64,000 bases of DNA from Ruminiclostridium cellobioparum DSM 1351 = ATCC 15832 (GCF_000621505.1 NZ_JHYD01000009.1:1-64000), one strand, 5' to 3'; counted from the stretch's first letter, positions 1 to 8,794 are shown. The notes: a model not told the origin generated them from the letters alone. Numbers and translations: made by a program.

Positions 1-1
1 T

Positions 2-20
2 TAGATTAACCTGATAAATT
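2..20 (+). repeat. left terminal inverted repeat of the IS
   Basis: TAGATTAACCTGATAAATT. Its reverse complement recurs at 1582-1600 with a single change (A to C at the eighth position). It faces the 3' end of the transposase gene. Confidence 0.85.
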
Positions 21-118
21 CAACTTTTGTGAAGTTATACACTTCATATTAATAAAAATTATAGAATAAATTGATCTTTGACACTTGAATATGTGAGTTA
101 CTTGGCCATTTTTGACCT

Positions 119-1480
119 TCAGGCCATTAATTTGGCTGCTTGCCGTAGATTATGGGCAAAGATACCCAGACCAGTCCACATTTGTGTTTTCCGGTATCCA
201 CTGAGCATGCTGCGATTTAAACCAAACCGACGCTTCAAACAACTGATTCGTCCTTCAATGCCTGAACGCCATTGTTTTAACCGTCGGAATGCTGATGTTT
301 TTTCAAAGGCTTCCCGTTCCTTGGATTTTCTTCCGATTTTGGGTATACAGACATTTTTGACTCCTGCTGAATATGCCAACTTTTCGTTTCCTGAATCGTA
401 ATAACCTCGGTCAAGACTAATTTCCAAGGGGGTTTTCCCAAATACATCTACATGCTTTTTTAATGCATCGTTTACCAGGGTTTTATCGCAAGGATTGCCT
501 TTGTATACTTGATAACCAGTTACTATGCCGCTTTCTGTTTCTTGTATTTGAAGCTTGTATCCAAACTCTACACGCTTGCCCAGCTTTCCTTTGACAATTG
601 GTCGGGCATCAGGGTCCCTTAAACTGATGAGACGGTCTGAAAGTTTTGTATTGCCGTTGTTGACTGCTTCGCTTTGATTAATGATTTTCTGAACCTTATT
701 GACGGTGTCTAGAAGAGTTCCTCTGAGTTTGATGTCTTTTTCTGTCTCAGGAATAAGCTTCTTTGCCAAGCTGGTTGCTTTGCTTAATACCTTGCGAGCT
801 TCCTCTGCAATCATTCCAGTAATTTTACGAACTTCAGTGCGTGAATCCTCTGATCTTCGGCGAAGAACTTTGTTAATTGAAAGCATATGCTCCTTCATTT
901 TACGGTTCGATTTCGTACTTTGTTGGGAAGCCTTTCCACATGCTCGTTTTATGCGGGTGACTGCTTTTGTTAGCTTTTTTACACCTTCGTAAAGCAGGCC
1001 CGCATCCGTGGGGTGGACGATATTTGACTCCACTACGGTTGTATCAATGCGAGTTTTTCTTCCTTTAAGAAGTTTTTTCTGTACTAATGATTTTAATAGT
1101 CGCTGATTCATTTCATCGATGACTTCTTCTCCATATTTGGTGGTGATTTTCATCAGTGCAGTTGCATCGGGCACCTTTTGTTCGATGGGTATACGGCAGA
1201 AAAAACGAAACATTAGATTATGAGTTACTTCCGGAACAATATCTTCATAACTCAGGCCTGTATAATGCTTAAGAAACATCAATCGAATATAAACCCTGAC
1301 GGGAACCGTAGGACGGCCTCTTTGAGTATTAAAGCTGCCTACAATGGGTTCTTCAAAGGATTCGTCTTTGAGCAATTTGTCTATTTGTTCAAGTTCAGGG
1401 GTCAATTTATACGCCACTTTAGGAATAAAAACTTCTGCAACAGATGGCTGCGTCCATTCTGGATAATCGAGTATAAGCAT
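119..1480 (-). CDS. IS transposase (DUF772 plus DDE domain)
   Basis: A 453-residue DDE transposase that would cut and join the ends of the surrounding IS. The N-terminal 150 residues match the DUF772 type of transposase N-terminus (GRPTVPVRVYIRLMFLKHY, then a YEDIVPEV region). The catalytic acidic residues are visible as RIDTTVVES (first Asp), ISLDRGYYDSG (second Asp) and SGIEGRISCLKRRFGLNR (Glu). A charged central stretch of about residues 165-260, rich in Lys and Arg, separates the first two. The reading frame is uninterrupted, so the protein may be functional. The start at 1480 is an ATG that begins the normal N-terminus. Family placement beyond IS5-like/ISNCY is a guess. Confidence 0.9.
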   Translation of the reverse strand: MLILDYPEWTQPSVAEVFIPKVAYKLTPELEQIDKLLKDESFEEPIVGSFNTQRGRPTVPVRVYIRLMFLKHYTGLSYEDIVPEVTHNLMFRFFCRIPIEQKVPDATALMKITTKYGEEVIDEMNQRLLKSLVQKKLLKGRKTRIDTTVVESNIVHPTDAGLLYEGVKKLTKAVTRIKRACGKASQQSTKSNRKMKEHMLSINKVLRRRSEDSRTEVRKITGMIAEEARKVLSKATSLAKKLIPETEKDIKLRGTLLDTVNKVQKIINQSEAVNNGNTKLSDRLISLRDPDARPIVKGKLGKRVEFGYKLQIQETESGIVTGYQVYKGNPCDKTLVNDALKKHVDVFGKTPLEISLDRGYYDSGNEKLAYSAGVKNVCIPKIGRKSKEREAFEKTSAFRRLKQWRSGIEGRISCLKRRFGLNRSMLSGYRKTQMWTGLGIFAHNLRQAAKLMA

Positions 1481-1581
1481 AAGATATCACCTATTGTAAA
1501 TTTTGTATTATGCTGTATATTTCGACATTCAGCATGCTAATTCCTGCCACAAACTCACTATATTCAAGCTTTTCAAGGAAC

Positions 1582-1600
1582 AATTTATCAGGTGAATCTA
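1582..1600 (-). repeat. right terminal inverted repeat of the IS
   Basis: On the minus strand it reads TAGATTCACCTGATAAATT and mirrors the repeat at 2-20. It lies about 100 bp upstream of the transposase start. Confidence 0.85.
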
Positions 1601-1642
1601 GTTAATAATTAGTTTACAAATTTTGAATTTCAGGGCATATAA

Positions 1643-1685
1643 AAAAGGTTATGGTCAGATTTTTTTAATCTGTCCATAACCTTTT
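1643..1685 (-). terminator. intrinsic terminator after the first BlaR1-like gene
   Basis: A 19-bp inverted repeat with one mismatch (arms 1643-1661 and 1667-1685, core GGTTATGG / CCATAACC) lies just past the stop at 1711. The minus-strand arm ends in TTTT. Confidence 0.8.
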
Positions 1686-1710
1686 AATAAAAACGGCTGA
1701 AACCACGTCT

Positions 1711-3147
1711 TTAAGAGGTTTGTTTCTTATTCTGGATCCAGAGTCTTGTAATCCTGTTATTATTTACAGCCACGCTCCCGACTATGGTGCCGTCGGCGTC
1801 CTTTAAAGCTATGTATGCATCGCTGCCTGCAGGATCTGTGGTACCTGTATTATCTGCGTTACCTGTATTACCTGTGGCAATTATTTCACCATCTGCATCC
1901 TTTACGGTAACTTTTCCGTTTTGGCCGATTTCGGCACGGTACAAGGGGGGCCTGGCAGCCTTCCCGTATTTCAGAATCTCAGGAACGGCAACCTCCAGTT
2001 TCTTAATGACATTTCCGTCGGCATCGGTCAAATCAGCCTTGCCGTCACTGCCAAGAACTGCTGTGCTTACCACTTTGCCCCCGGCATTTTTCACGGTAAT
2101 TCTGCCATTTTCACCAAGCTGGTAACTGTACCTGCCGCCTTCTGCAGTACTGAATTCTCCGTTTAATTTGAAAATGAAATTCGCCGTGCTCTTTATAAAA
2201 ACAGAGGCCGCACCTGTAATCAGCAGCAGAGACAATATTATACTTATTACTGAGGTCTTCCGGAATTTCATAATTGAAATTATTCTTTCTTCTGTGGCAT
2301 TTCTGCTGAAATTGCTGTAAAGCGGAGTAAACCCGGATTTCCTTTGGGCCATTTCAATTAATGACATGGCGTAGTCCGTTTTTTTATTCTTACCGTATAT
2401 CCTGATTACCTTTTCATCGCAGGCAATCTCCATATCCCTGTTCGACATTACATACATAACCCATACCAAAGGGTTGAACCAGTGAAAGCAAAGCGTAAAA
2501 ACAAGTACGAATTTCCACAGGGCATCAAACCGTCTGATATGTACCAGTTCATGGGTGAGTATAAAATTCAGCTGTGCTTCATTATTAAAGTCCATCCGCT
2601 TTGGAAGTATGATCCTGGGCTTTATAACTCCATAAGTAAGAGGTGTTGATATTTTATCGGATATTAAGATTCTTATTTTCCGCTTAAGCTTTTGCTTACT
2701 CAGCCACTTATCAACAAAAAACTTGTCCCTGGCAGGCAGGGCGGTTCTTACCTCCCTGTGGCCCCTGTAAAGGAAAAAGGCGAATATGACGGCTGTAACA
2801 GCTGCTCCCGCCAGCCACACAAATATATATGCATCAAACAGTCGGGCGGTATTAATACCAAAATGCTCGGTACCCTGGAAAAAAAACACCCTTTTAATTT
2901 GATCTCCATTTGGCAGTTCAGTGGGTTTAAGGAAAATTCCGGTCAGATATTTTTTTAATATATTATTAATACCAAAATTCAAAGGAATTGAAAAAGGGAT
3001 GATCAGCCTTAGCAAAGCTATACCCCAGAGCATTATGAACATGGTTTTCGGCAGTCTGTTAATGGTAAACAGCCTGATTAAAACTATTAATATAATAAGA
3101 ATTCCGGCCGAAGCACTCATTTGCAGTATATCCATAAATAACCTCAC
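1711..3147 (-). CDS. M56 family membrane metallopeptidase (BlaR1/MecR1-like)
   Basis: A 478-residue sensor-protease of the BlaR1 type, which in the family is an integral membrane zinc peptidase that relieves repression by its partner BlaI. The N-terminal half has four predicted membrane spans (about residues 6-28, 36-52, 105-127 and 305-322). The zinc motif HELVH is at residues 199-203, followed by the family's DxxWK and a downstream Glu-containing ACDEKV. The C-terminal sensor is not a penicillin-binding domain: after the last span come about 150 residues with repeated Asp-Ala-Asp-Gly and Gly-x-Asn-Gly-Lys/Arg units (TDADGN, KDADGE, KDADGT), which look like short beta repeats. The signal it senses is therefore unknown. 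Its start overlaps the stop of the BlaI-like gene by 4 bp, so the two are translationally coupled. Confidence 0.9.
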   Translation of the reverse strand: MRLFMDILQMSASAGILIILIVLIRLFTINRLPKTMFIMLWGIALLRLIIPFSIPLNFGINNILKKYLTGIFLKPTELPNGDQIKRVFFFQGTEHFGINTARLFDAYIFVWLAGAAVTAVIFAFFLYRGHREVRTALPARDKFFVDKWLSKQKLKRKIRILISDKISTPLTYGVIKPRIILPKRMDFNNEAQLNFILTHELVHIRRFDALWKFVLVFTLCFHWFNPLVWVMYVMSNRDMEIACDEKVIRIYGKNKKTDYAMSLIEMAQRKSGFTPLYSNFSRNATEERIISIMKFRKTSVISIILSLLLITGAASVFIKSTANFIFKLNGEFSTAEGGRYSYQLGENGRITVKNAGGKVVSTAVLGSDGKADLTDADGNVIKKLEVAVPEILKYGKAARPPLYRAEIGQNGKVTVKDADGEIIATGNTGNADNTGTTDPAGSDAYIALKDADGTIVGSVAVNNNRITRLWIQNKKQTS

Positions 3148-3503
3148 TTCAGCTTCTCAACAAGCTGCTTTAGCTTGCCGATCTGTTCTTTTGTAAAGTT
3201 TTTGCTGTTAATAAAGGTTGAAAAGAATAATTCAGGAGAGCCGGAAAACATTTTATTTATCAATTCGGCGGTTTCCTGTTCCTGAACTTCTTCCTGGGTA
3301 ATCAGGGCCCTGCATGTGAAATTTGGCTCCAGCCTTTCAATGGCTCCTTTATCTATGCACTTTTTTATTACGGTATATGTCGTGTTCCTGTTCCAGCCTG
3401 TTTCTTCCTTTAAAACCAGTGCAAGCTGCCCGGCGGTTAAATTGCCTTCTCTCCACAGTACTTCCATAACTTTTAATTCTGAATCAAAGAGTTTTATTTT
3501 CAT
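3144..3503 (-). CDS. BlaI/MecI/CopY family repressor
   Basis: A 119-residue winged-helix repressor. The family motif is clear: EVLWREGNLTAGQLALVL near residue 13, then WNRNTTYTVIKKCIDKGAIE around residues 36-56, followed by a short dimerisation and cleavage region. It should bind its own promoter as a dimer and be inactivated by the M56 protease encoded next to it. The ATG at 3503 follows CGGAGATTATTTT, a usable ribosome binding site. It heads a two-gene operon with the M56 gene. A beta-lactamase is not adjacent, so the regulon is unknown. Confidence 0.9.
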   Translation of the reverse strand: MKIKLFDSELKVMEVLWREGNLTAGQLALVLKEETGWNRNTTYTVIKKCIDKGAIERLEPNFTCRALITQEEVQEQETAELINKMFSGSPELFFSTFINSKNFTKEQIGKLKQLVEKLK

Positions 3504-3520
3504 AAAATAATCTCCGCATG

Positions 3521-3577
3521 ACTATCGTAATAGTTTATTTATAGATAAATAATATATCTTTAGCTACGGGCTGTCAA
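3521..3577 (-). promoter_or_regulatory. promoter and dyads of the first blaI-like gene
   Basis: On the minus strand TTGACA (3572-3577) and TATTAT (3549-3554) are 17 bp apart, a near-consensus sigma-A promoter. A perfect 8-bp dyad TTATTTAT-AG-ATAAATAA (3535-3552) overlaps the -10 box, and a second dyad ACTAT-cgta-ATAGT (3521-3534) follows. They are the natural candidates for BlaI operators; binding is inferred. Confidence 0.65.
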
Positions 3578-3604
3578 TGACTAATTGAGCAGTTTGGCTT
3601 CAAA

Positions 3605-3628
3605 ACATATGAATATTCTTTCATATGT
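3605..3628. promoter_or_regulatory. dyad upstream of the cadA promoter
   Basis: A perfect 9-bp inverted repeat, ACATATGAA (3605-3613) and TTCATATGT (3620-3628), with a 6-bp spacer, ends 3 bp before the -35 box of the cadA promoter. It shares the TATGAA / TTCATA half-sites of the second dyad at 3664-3683, so both probably bind the same ArsR-type repressor. Confidence 0.6.
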
Positions 3629-3631
3629 ATG

Positions 3632-3683
3632 TTGACATTTTTAAAGGAGGAACATATAATAATATATGAACAGTTATTCATAT
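3632..3683 (+). promoter_or_regulatory. cadA promoter with ArsR/SmtB-type operator
   Basis: A perfect consensus promoter: TTGACA at 3632-3637, a 17-bp spacer, TATAAT at 3655-3660. Directly after it sits ATATGAA-cagtta-TTCATAT (3664-3683), whose core TGAACAGTTATTCA is the classical 12-2-12 operator shape of CadC/SmtB metal repressors. Transcription would start inside the operator, so bound repressor would block initiation. The regulator is most likely the ArsR protein encoded at 6184-6564. Confidence 0.8.
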
Positions 3684-3732
3684 ATTCATTCTACTTAACT
3701 AAAAAAGTAACCGGGAAAGAAGGGATTTTAAA

Positions 3733-6096
3733 ATGTCTGCAACAATAAAGAAAGAACTGCTGCTGGAAGGACTGGACTGTGCAAATTGTGCTGCCAAAAT
3801 TGAACATAAGGTTAAAAGTCTGGATTCGGTAAGCACTGCTACGATGAATTTCATGACCAAGACCCTGACAATTGAAACCGCCGCCACAGCAGAAGTTCAT
3901 GATGTCATAAATGAAGCCGTATCCATTATAAAAAAACTCGAACCGGATGTTACGGTGAAAGAAAAAAGAATGGCAAATGCCGAAAAGAAAACCTTGATGC
4001 TGAACGGACTGGACTGCTCCAACTGCGCTGCCAAAATTGAAAAGGAAGTCGGTAATATTGCCGGTGTGAAATCTGCAAATGTGGATTTTGTTTCAAAAAG
4101 ACTGATTATAGAGTTTAACAGCAAACATGATGAAAAAAGGATTGTTGATGAGGTTTCGAAAATTGCCAGGCGCATCGAATCAGGTATAAAAGTTGCCGAG
4201 GAGGATAAAAATAGCAAAAAAGGAGATGAAGACGGTATCAACAGGTTGGAAATAGTCAAGCTTGCAATAGGAGCCCTCTTTTTCGGAGTGGGAGTGATAT
4301 TCAGCTTCCCCTTTTGGGCAGAGCTTTCCCTGTTTTTGATAAGCTATGTGCTGGTGGGCGGCCAGGTTGTATTAAAGGCTGTAAAGAATATAATACGAGG
4401 CCAGGTGTTTGACGAGAACTTTTTAATGGGTGTAGCTACCATCGGAGCCTTTGCCATCCGGGAATTTCCCGAAGGTGTGGCCGTTATGCTGTTTTACCAG
4501 ATTGGAGAACTGTTTCAGAATATTGCTGTAAACCGTTCCAGAAGGTCCATTAAAGCGTTGATGGACATCCGCCCCGACTATGCCAATCTGAAAGTCGGCA
4601 GTGAAGAAAAGACAGTATCCCCCGAAGAAGTGAAAATCGGTGATATTATCATAATAAAACCCGGTGAAAGGGTTCCTCTGGACGGTAAGGTACTGGAAGG
4701 CAAATCCATGCTGGATACTTCGGCCCTCACCGGTGAGTCGGTTCCACGGGAGGTGGAAGCAGGCAGCGACATATTATCCGGCTTTATCAACAAGAATGGT
4801 TTGCTCACAGTTGAGGTTACAAAAGAATTCGGTGAATCCACAGTTGCCAAAATCCTTGATCTGGTGCAGAATGCCAGCAGCAAAAAAGCTCCTACCGAAA
4901 ACTTCATAACCAGATTTGCAAGATATTATACCCCTGTGGTGGTTTTTGCGGCACTTGCACTGGCAGTAATTCCCCCGCTTATAATTTCCGGAGCAGCTTT
5001 TTCAGACTGGATTTACCGAGCCCTGGTATTCCTGGTTATCTCCTGCCCCTGTGCATTGGTTATATCTATCCCCCTTGGCTTCTTCGGAGGAATCGGCGGA
5101 GCTTCAAAAAACGGTATACTGATCAAGGGAAGCAATTATCTTGAGGCATTGAACGCCGTGGATACCGTGGTGTTTGACAAAACCGGCACACTTACAAAGG
5201 GTGTATTCAAGGTAACAAAAGTTACCGACCACGGCATTATACCGGATATGACCATTTTGGAAGCTGCCGCCTATGCCGAGAGCTATTCAAACCACCCCAT
5301 TTCCCAGTCCATTCTTCAGGCATACAATAATGCCTATGATAAGGAAATCAACAAGGATGAGATAGAAAATTATGAGGAAATTTCAGGACACGGCATCAGT
5401 GTTAAAGTCCGGGATTGCATAATTCTGGCAGGCAATGCCGGATTAATGAAGAAGGAAGCTATCGCTTATGAGGAAGTTGACGCTGCCGGAACTGTCGTCC
5501 ATGTTGCCGTAGACGGTAAATACGCAGGACATATGGTTATCTCAGACGAAGTCAAGGACGATGCGGCAAATGCATTGAAGTCATTAAAAACCATCGGGAT
5601 CAAAAAGCTGGTCATGCTGACCGGAGACAGCAAGGCTGTGGGTACAAAGGTGGGCCAGGCCCTCGGATTGGATGAAGTTCACGCCGAGCTCCTCCCCCAT
5701 CAAAAGGTTGAAAAGCTGGAGGAACTTGAAAAAAACAAGTCACCTAAAGGGAAGCTTGTATTCGTGGGTGACGGCATAAATGATGCTCCGGTACTTGCCA
5801 GAGCGGATATCGGCGTAGCAATGGGCGGACTGGGTTCGGACGCGGCCATTGAAGCGGCAGACGTGGTCCTGATGACCGATGAGCCCGCCAAGCTTGTCAC
5901 TGCCATAAAGATTGCCAGGAGAACCAGGGTTATTGTATGGCAAAACATCATCTTCGCACTGGGAGTAAAAGGAATTGTGCTCCTGCTTGGTGCGGGAGGC
6001 ATCGCCACCATGTGGGAAGCGGTTTTTGCCGATGTAGGTGTGGCTGTTATTGCCATACTCAATGCCATGCGGGTTATGAAGGCTGAAAAGCTTTGA
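3733..6096 (+). CDS. cadA: P1B-type Zn/Cd/Pb-exporting ATPase
   Basis: A 787-residue heavy-metal efflux pump. It starts with two metal-binding HMA domains, each with a GLDC-A/S-NC motif (near residues 12-19 and 92-99). It then has the membrane region with the ion-binding CPC (about residues 438-440, in SCPCALVIS), the phosphorylated Asp in DKTGTLT (about 482), the TGDS motif and GDGINDAPVLA. The last membrane helix carries [15 protein letters not shown] with the Asp typical of the Zn/Cd/Pb group and not of copper pumps. It sits behind a metal-responsive operator and is followed by a CadC-like repressor, which supports cadmium, zinc or lead export. The ATG at 3733 lies downstream of GAAGGGA. 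It is full length with no defect seen. Confidence 0.95.
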   Translation: MSATIKKELLLEGLDCANCAAKIEHKVKSLDSVSTATMNFMTKTLTIETAATAEVHDVINEAVSIIKKLEPDVTVKEKRMANAEKKTLMLNGLDCSNCAAKIEKEVGNIAGVKSANVDFVSKRLIIEFNSKHDEKRIVDEVSKIARRIESGIKVAEEDKNSKKGDEDGINRLEIVKLAIGALFFGVGVIFSFPFWAELSLFLISYVLVGGQVVLKAVKNIIRGQVFDENFLMGVATIGAFAIREFPEGVAVMLFYQIGELFQNIAVNRSRRSIKALMDIRPDYANLKVGSEEKTVSPEEVKIGDIIIIKPGERVPLDGKVLEGKSMLDTSALTGESVPREVEAGSDILSGFINKNGLLTVEVTKEFGESTVAKILDLVQNASSKKAPTENFITRFARYYTPVVVFAALALAVIPPLIISGAAFSDWIYRALVFLVISCPCALVISIPLGFFGGIGGASKNGILIKGSNYLEALNAVDTVVFDKTGTLTKGVFKVTKVTDHGIIPDMTILEAAAYAESYSNHPISQSILQAYNNAYDKEINKDEIENYEEISGHGISVKVRDCIILAGNAGLMKKEAIAYEEVDAAGTVVHVAVDGKYAGHMVISDEVKDDAANALKSLKTIGIKKLVMLTGDSKAVGTKVGQALGLDEVHAELLPHQKVEKLEELEKNKSPKGKLVFVGDGINDAPVLARADIGVAMGGLGSDAAIEAADVVLMTDEPAKLVTAIKIARRTRVIVWQNIIFALGVKGIVLLLGAGGIATMWEAVFADVGVAVIAILNAMRVMKAEKL

Positions 6097-6183
6097 TTCC
6101 CCCTCCCTGATCACTTTATTGTTGACAGCCGCAGTATTAAACAATATAATAATTATTTAAAATACACACTTAGGAGGGATCAA

Positions 6184-6564
6184 ATGGATAGTAATTACCG
6201 GGATGATGATAATCAGAATATAGTCAGATGTGATTGCAACATTATTCATAATGATATTGTCGATAGGGTAAAAGAAATTATCCCCCAGGAAGAAACCCTT
6301 TATGATCTGGCAGAGCTTTTTAAAACCTTTGGTGATACAACCCGGATAAAGATTCTCTATGCCCTTTTTGCTTCTGAAATGTGTGTGTGCGATATTGCAG
6401 CACTTCTCAACATGACACAGTCGGCAATCTCCCACCAGCTCAGAGTTTTAAAGCAGGCAAGGCTTGTTAAATTCAGGAAGGACGGAAAGGTTGTCTACTA
6501 TTCACTTGATGATGAACATGTAAAACACATATTCGATCAGGGTCTTCATCACATTTCAGAATAA
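6184..6564 (+). CDS. ArsR/SmtB family metal-sensing repressor (CadC-like)
   Basis: A 126-residue winged-helix repressor. The family core runs from LAELFKTFGDTTRIKILYAL through the recognition helix (MTQSAISHQLRVLKQARLV) to the wing (FRKDGKVVYYSLDDEHV). Candidate metal ligands are visible at both classical sites: CDC near residue 18 with CVC near residue 62 (alpha3N-type), and Asp-x-His with two His in DDEHVKHIFDQGLHH (alpha5-type). This fits a sensor of Cd, Pb or Zn. It lies 87 bp after cadA in the same direction, with GGAGGGATCAA before its ATG, and very likely represses the promoter at 3632. It should fall off the DNA when metal binds. Confidence 0.92.
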   Translation: MDSNYRDDDNQNIVRCDCNIIHNDIVDRVKEIIPQEETLYDLAELFKTFGDTTRIKILYALFASEMCVCDIAALLNMTQSAISHQLRVLKQARLVKFRKDGKVVYYSLDDEHVKHIFDQGLHHISE

Positions 6565-6641
6565 TGGTTTTAGCACGTCATTTGAGTAAATTTATCATTT
6601 TTCATGCACCGGTACAAATAGCACTCAGGCTTCTTCTTTAA

Positions 6642-6773
6642 ACTGAAAAAGCTGTTATTCTTGTATTGGGTGCCATGGGTATAGCCACCATGTGGGAAGC
6701 CGTATTCGGTGATGTGGGAGTAACGGTTATCGCAATTCTCAATGCCATGAGAGCTATGAGAGTTGTAAAATAA
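6642..6773 (+). pseudogene. C-terminal remnant of a second P1B-type ATPase
   Basis: About 43 codons ending at a TAA (6771-6773) encode [18 protein letters not shown] and [16 protein letters not shown], the last membrane helix of a CadA-type ATPase. It is a near copy of the end of the intact cadA ([17 protein letters not shown]). No start codon or upstream ATPase sequence is present; a stop lies in frame just before it at 6639-6641. It is a stub left by deletion or recombination of a second pump gene. It lies just after the arsR gene. Confidence 0.85.
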
Positions 6774-6830
6774 AAATGAGTATCTCCATTCAAACGCAGA
6801 ATTCAACGGCTGATCATAAATTATTTGACC

Positions 6831-8696
6831 CTAACCGCAGCAGCCTCCTGCTCCGGCCGGAGGTGTATAATTTTCAACTTCACCCTTTACCTCCTCCATG
6901 TCAACATTATTTATGTCATCAACCACCTTTACATAGCCATGAAGCATTCCCATCCAGCACTGGAAGGTAAAATCCTGTTCAGGCGTCAATAAGGGAGTCT
7001 CCTTCTGATTCTGCAGATCAAGCTGCCCCTGGTACTCAGGAAATACTACAACGTTATTACAGGAATTTAACTGTTCGGTATTGAATTTAATTTTTGCGGG
7101 AACACCCTTTTGTAAAATTACAACTGCCGGGGAATATCCATAGTCATTTACGGTAACTGTTACTTCCTGCCGGTTATCGGTTATTTTTGCAAGCTGTATA
7201 TCGTCAGTGGGGATTTTCCCTCCTGCAAACTTTGTGGCTTTGGAACCGGCAGCACAGCATCCGCCGCCCCCCAGGGCTCCCAGGGAATTATCACCGGCTG
7301 CAACATCACTTGCATCTGCACCCGAGATATCACTGACCACCTTTATGTTGCTGGTGATCATACCCATCCAGCAGGTATAAACAAAGGTACCCTCCTTGTC
7401 GGGTGTGAACTCTATAACATTTTCTCCTGCAGCAAGCTTCTTATTTTCAATGCCGTATTCCGGAATGTTTATGCTGTTATTGCAGCCGTTCAGTTCACTT
7501 TGAGCAGCAGAAATCGTCCATTTTACGGGTATGCCTTTCTGAACGATTATGGGGGCGTACCGTCCTGATTCAAGCTGGGTATTCACTATCTGCACATCGC
7601 CTTCTAGCTTTGCTATCCCACCGGTGGCAGGCGTTGCTCCAAAAACGATGTTTGTATTGAAGCCCGAAAGCGCCAGGCCCCTGTTCAGCATTACAATTCC
7701 CAATATCAGCACAAGAGCTGCGCTCACTTTCATCATTCTGTGCGTAAACTTGCCGCTCAAAAATGAACTGACTGCTCCGAAGCCGAACATGAGCGGAACC
7801 GTTCCAAGGCTGAACAGGAACATTGATAAAGCACCTGCCATTATGCTGCCTGTGCCGAGGGCATATATCTGCATGGCCTGCAGCGGTCCGCAGGGCATCA
7901 GTCCATTTAGCAGTCCAACTACCAGCGGACCGCGGCTCCCGCTGTTTTCGTGAACTTTTTTGGCAAATATCTTTGGCATTCTGGGGTTCAGTTTTCTGAG
8001 CGCAGGGAAAATATTCAGCATATTCAAGCCCATGATAACCATAAAAACACCTGACAATATGGCAACTATGCCCTTGGCTGTCCCCGAGAAGCTGATAACA
8101 GAACCAAGGCCGCCCACAATACCGCCTACCAGGGTATAAGATATTACCCTGCCTGCATTGTACAATAAACTTGGTTTTAGTTTCGCATATTTGGAATCCC
8201 CGCCTGAAGCCTTATACTGGACACAGACAGACAGGTTAATGCCCCCGCACATGGCTACACAGTGCAGAGAGGTCAGCAGCCCTATAAAAAACAATATGCC
8301 GTATCCCATGGATTGGTCAACCTGTGGGATAAAATTAAAACCAACGGTATTCTTAACAAGCATGTATAGAGCAAAAATAATTACTACAATACCGGCTATT
8401 TGTCCAATTCCCGTTTTGCCGGTGTTTTTGCCCGGCACTTTGGCACCTGCGGTATTTATAGTAATATCCTCCGGCTTGTTTTTTACACTGTAATCCAGTT
8501 TTTCAACAGCCTCGATTATTTTATTTAAATTGGTTATATTCAGATCATAAGTAACATACACGTTTGAACTGCTGTAAATAGCTTTTACATCAACTATTCC
8601 GTCAAGTTTTTTCAGGGTATTTTCTATCCTTGTTTCACAACCTGTACAGGTCATACCGCCAACTTGAAGAATCTTTCTCATTGTCTTTTGTTCCAT
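6831..8696 (-). CDS. HMA - UreH/SafE-like membrane - double cupredoxin fusion protein
   Basis: A 621-residue multidomain metal protein. Residues 1-70 are an HMA domain with GGMTCTGCE. Residues 100-340 are a six-helix UreH/DsbD-like transporter region of the TauE/SafE superfamily, with the SLHCVAMCGG motif and NGLMPCGPLQAM. Two cupredoxin-like domains follow, each with a CWMGM motif (GTFVYTCWMGM and FTFQCWMGM). The linker contains GGGGCCAAGSK and the very end is GAGGCCG, giving four extra vicinal cysteines. Related fusions in Clostridia are annotated as heavy-metal transport proteins; copper handling is plausible from the CxxC, Cys and Met ligands. The ATG at 8696 follows GGAGGTACC. The gene faces the cadA cluster convergently and seems to be a single transcription unit. 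Confidence 0.85.
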   Translation of the reverse strand: MEQKTMRKILQVGGMTCTGCETRIENTLKKLDGIVDVKAIYSSSNVYVTYDLNITNLNKIIEAVEKLDYSVKNKPEDITINTAGAKVPGKNTGKTGIGQIAGIVVIIFALYMLVKNTVGFNFIPQVDQSMGYGILFFIGLLTSLHCVAMCGGINLSVCVQYKASGGDSKYAKLKPSLLYNAGRVISYTLVGGIVGGLGSVISFSGTAKGIVAILSGVFMVIMGLNMLNIFPALRKLNPRMPKIFAKKVHENSGSRGPLVVGLLNGLMPCGPLQAMQIYALGTGSIMAGALSMFLFSLGTVPLMFGFGAVSSFLSGKFTHRMMKVSAALVLILGIVMLNRGLALSGFNTNIVFGATPATGGIAKLEGDVQIVNTQLESGRYAPIIVQKGIPVKWTISAAQSELNGCNNSINIPEYGIENKKLAAGENVIEFTPDKEGTFVYTCWMGMITSNIKVVSDISGADASDVAAGDNSLGALGGGGCCAAGSKATKFAGGKIPTDDIQLAKITDNRQEVTVTVNDYGYSPAVVILQKGVPAKIKFNTEQLNSCNNVVVFPEYQGQLDLQNQKETPLLTPEQDFTFQCWMGMLHGYVKVVDDINNVDMEEVKGEVENYTPPAGAGGCCG

Positions 8697-8794
8697 ACGG
8701 TACCTCCATTCCTTCCTGCTTACTTTAACTGTAATTATTTTAGCACTAAGTTATGAAGATTTTATGGAGAGAAAAGAATTTCAGTTTAAGACAG

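Larger units (their letters stand above)
2..1600. mobile_element. complete insertion sequence with one DDE transposase
   Basis: The element is bounded by 19-bp inverted repeats, at 2-20 and 1582-1600, that match at 18 of 19 positions. It holds a single transposase gene on the minus strand. It is about 1.6 kb long, a normal size for a one-gene IS. Nothing inside looks broken. The target duplication cannot be checked because only one base lies left of the element in this window. The family (IS5, IS1182 or an ISNCY group) is not certain from sequence reading alone. Confidence 0.85.

Noticed and set aside
3733-4259. Minus-strand frames inside cadA and other large genes.
   Set aside because: They have no ribosome sites or family motifs and mirror the codon pattern of the plus-strand gene.
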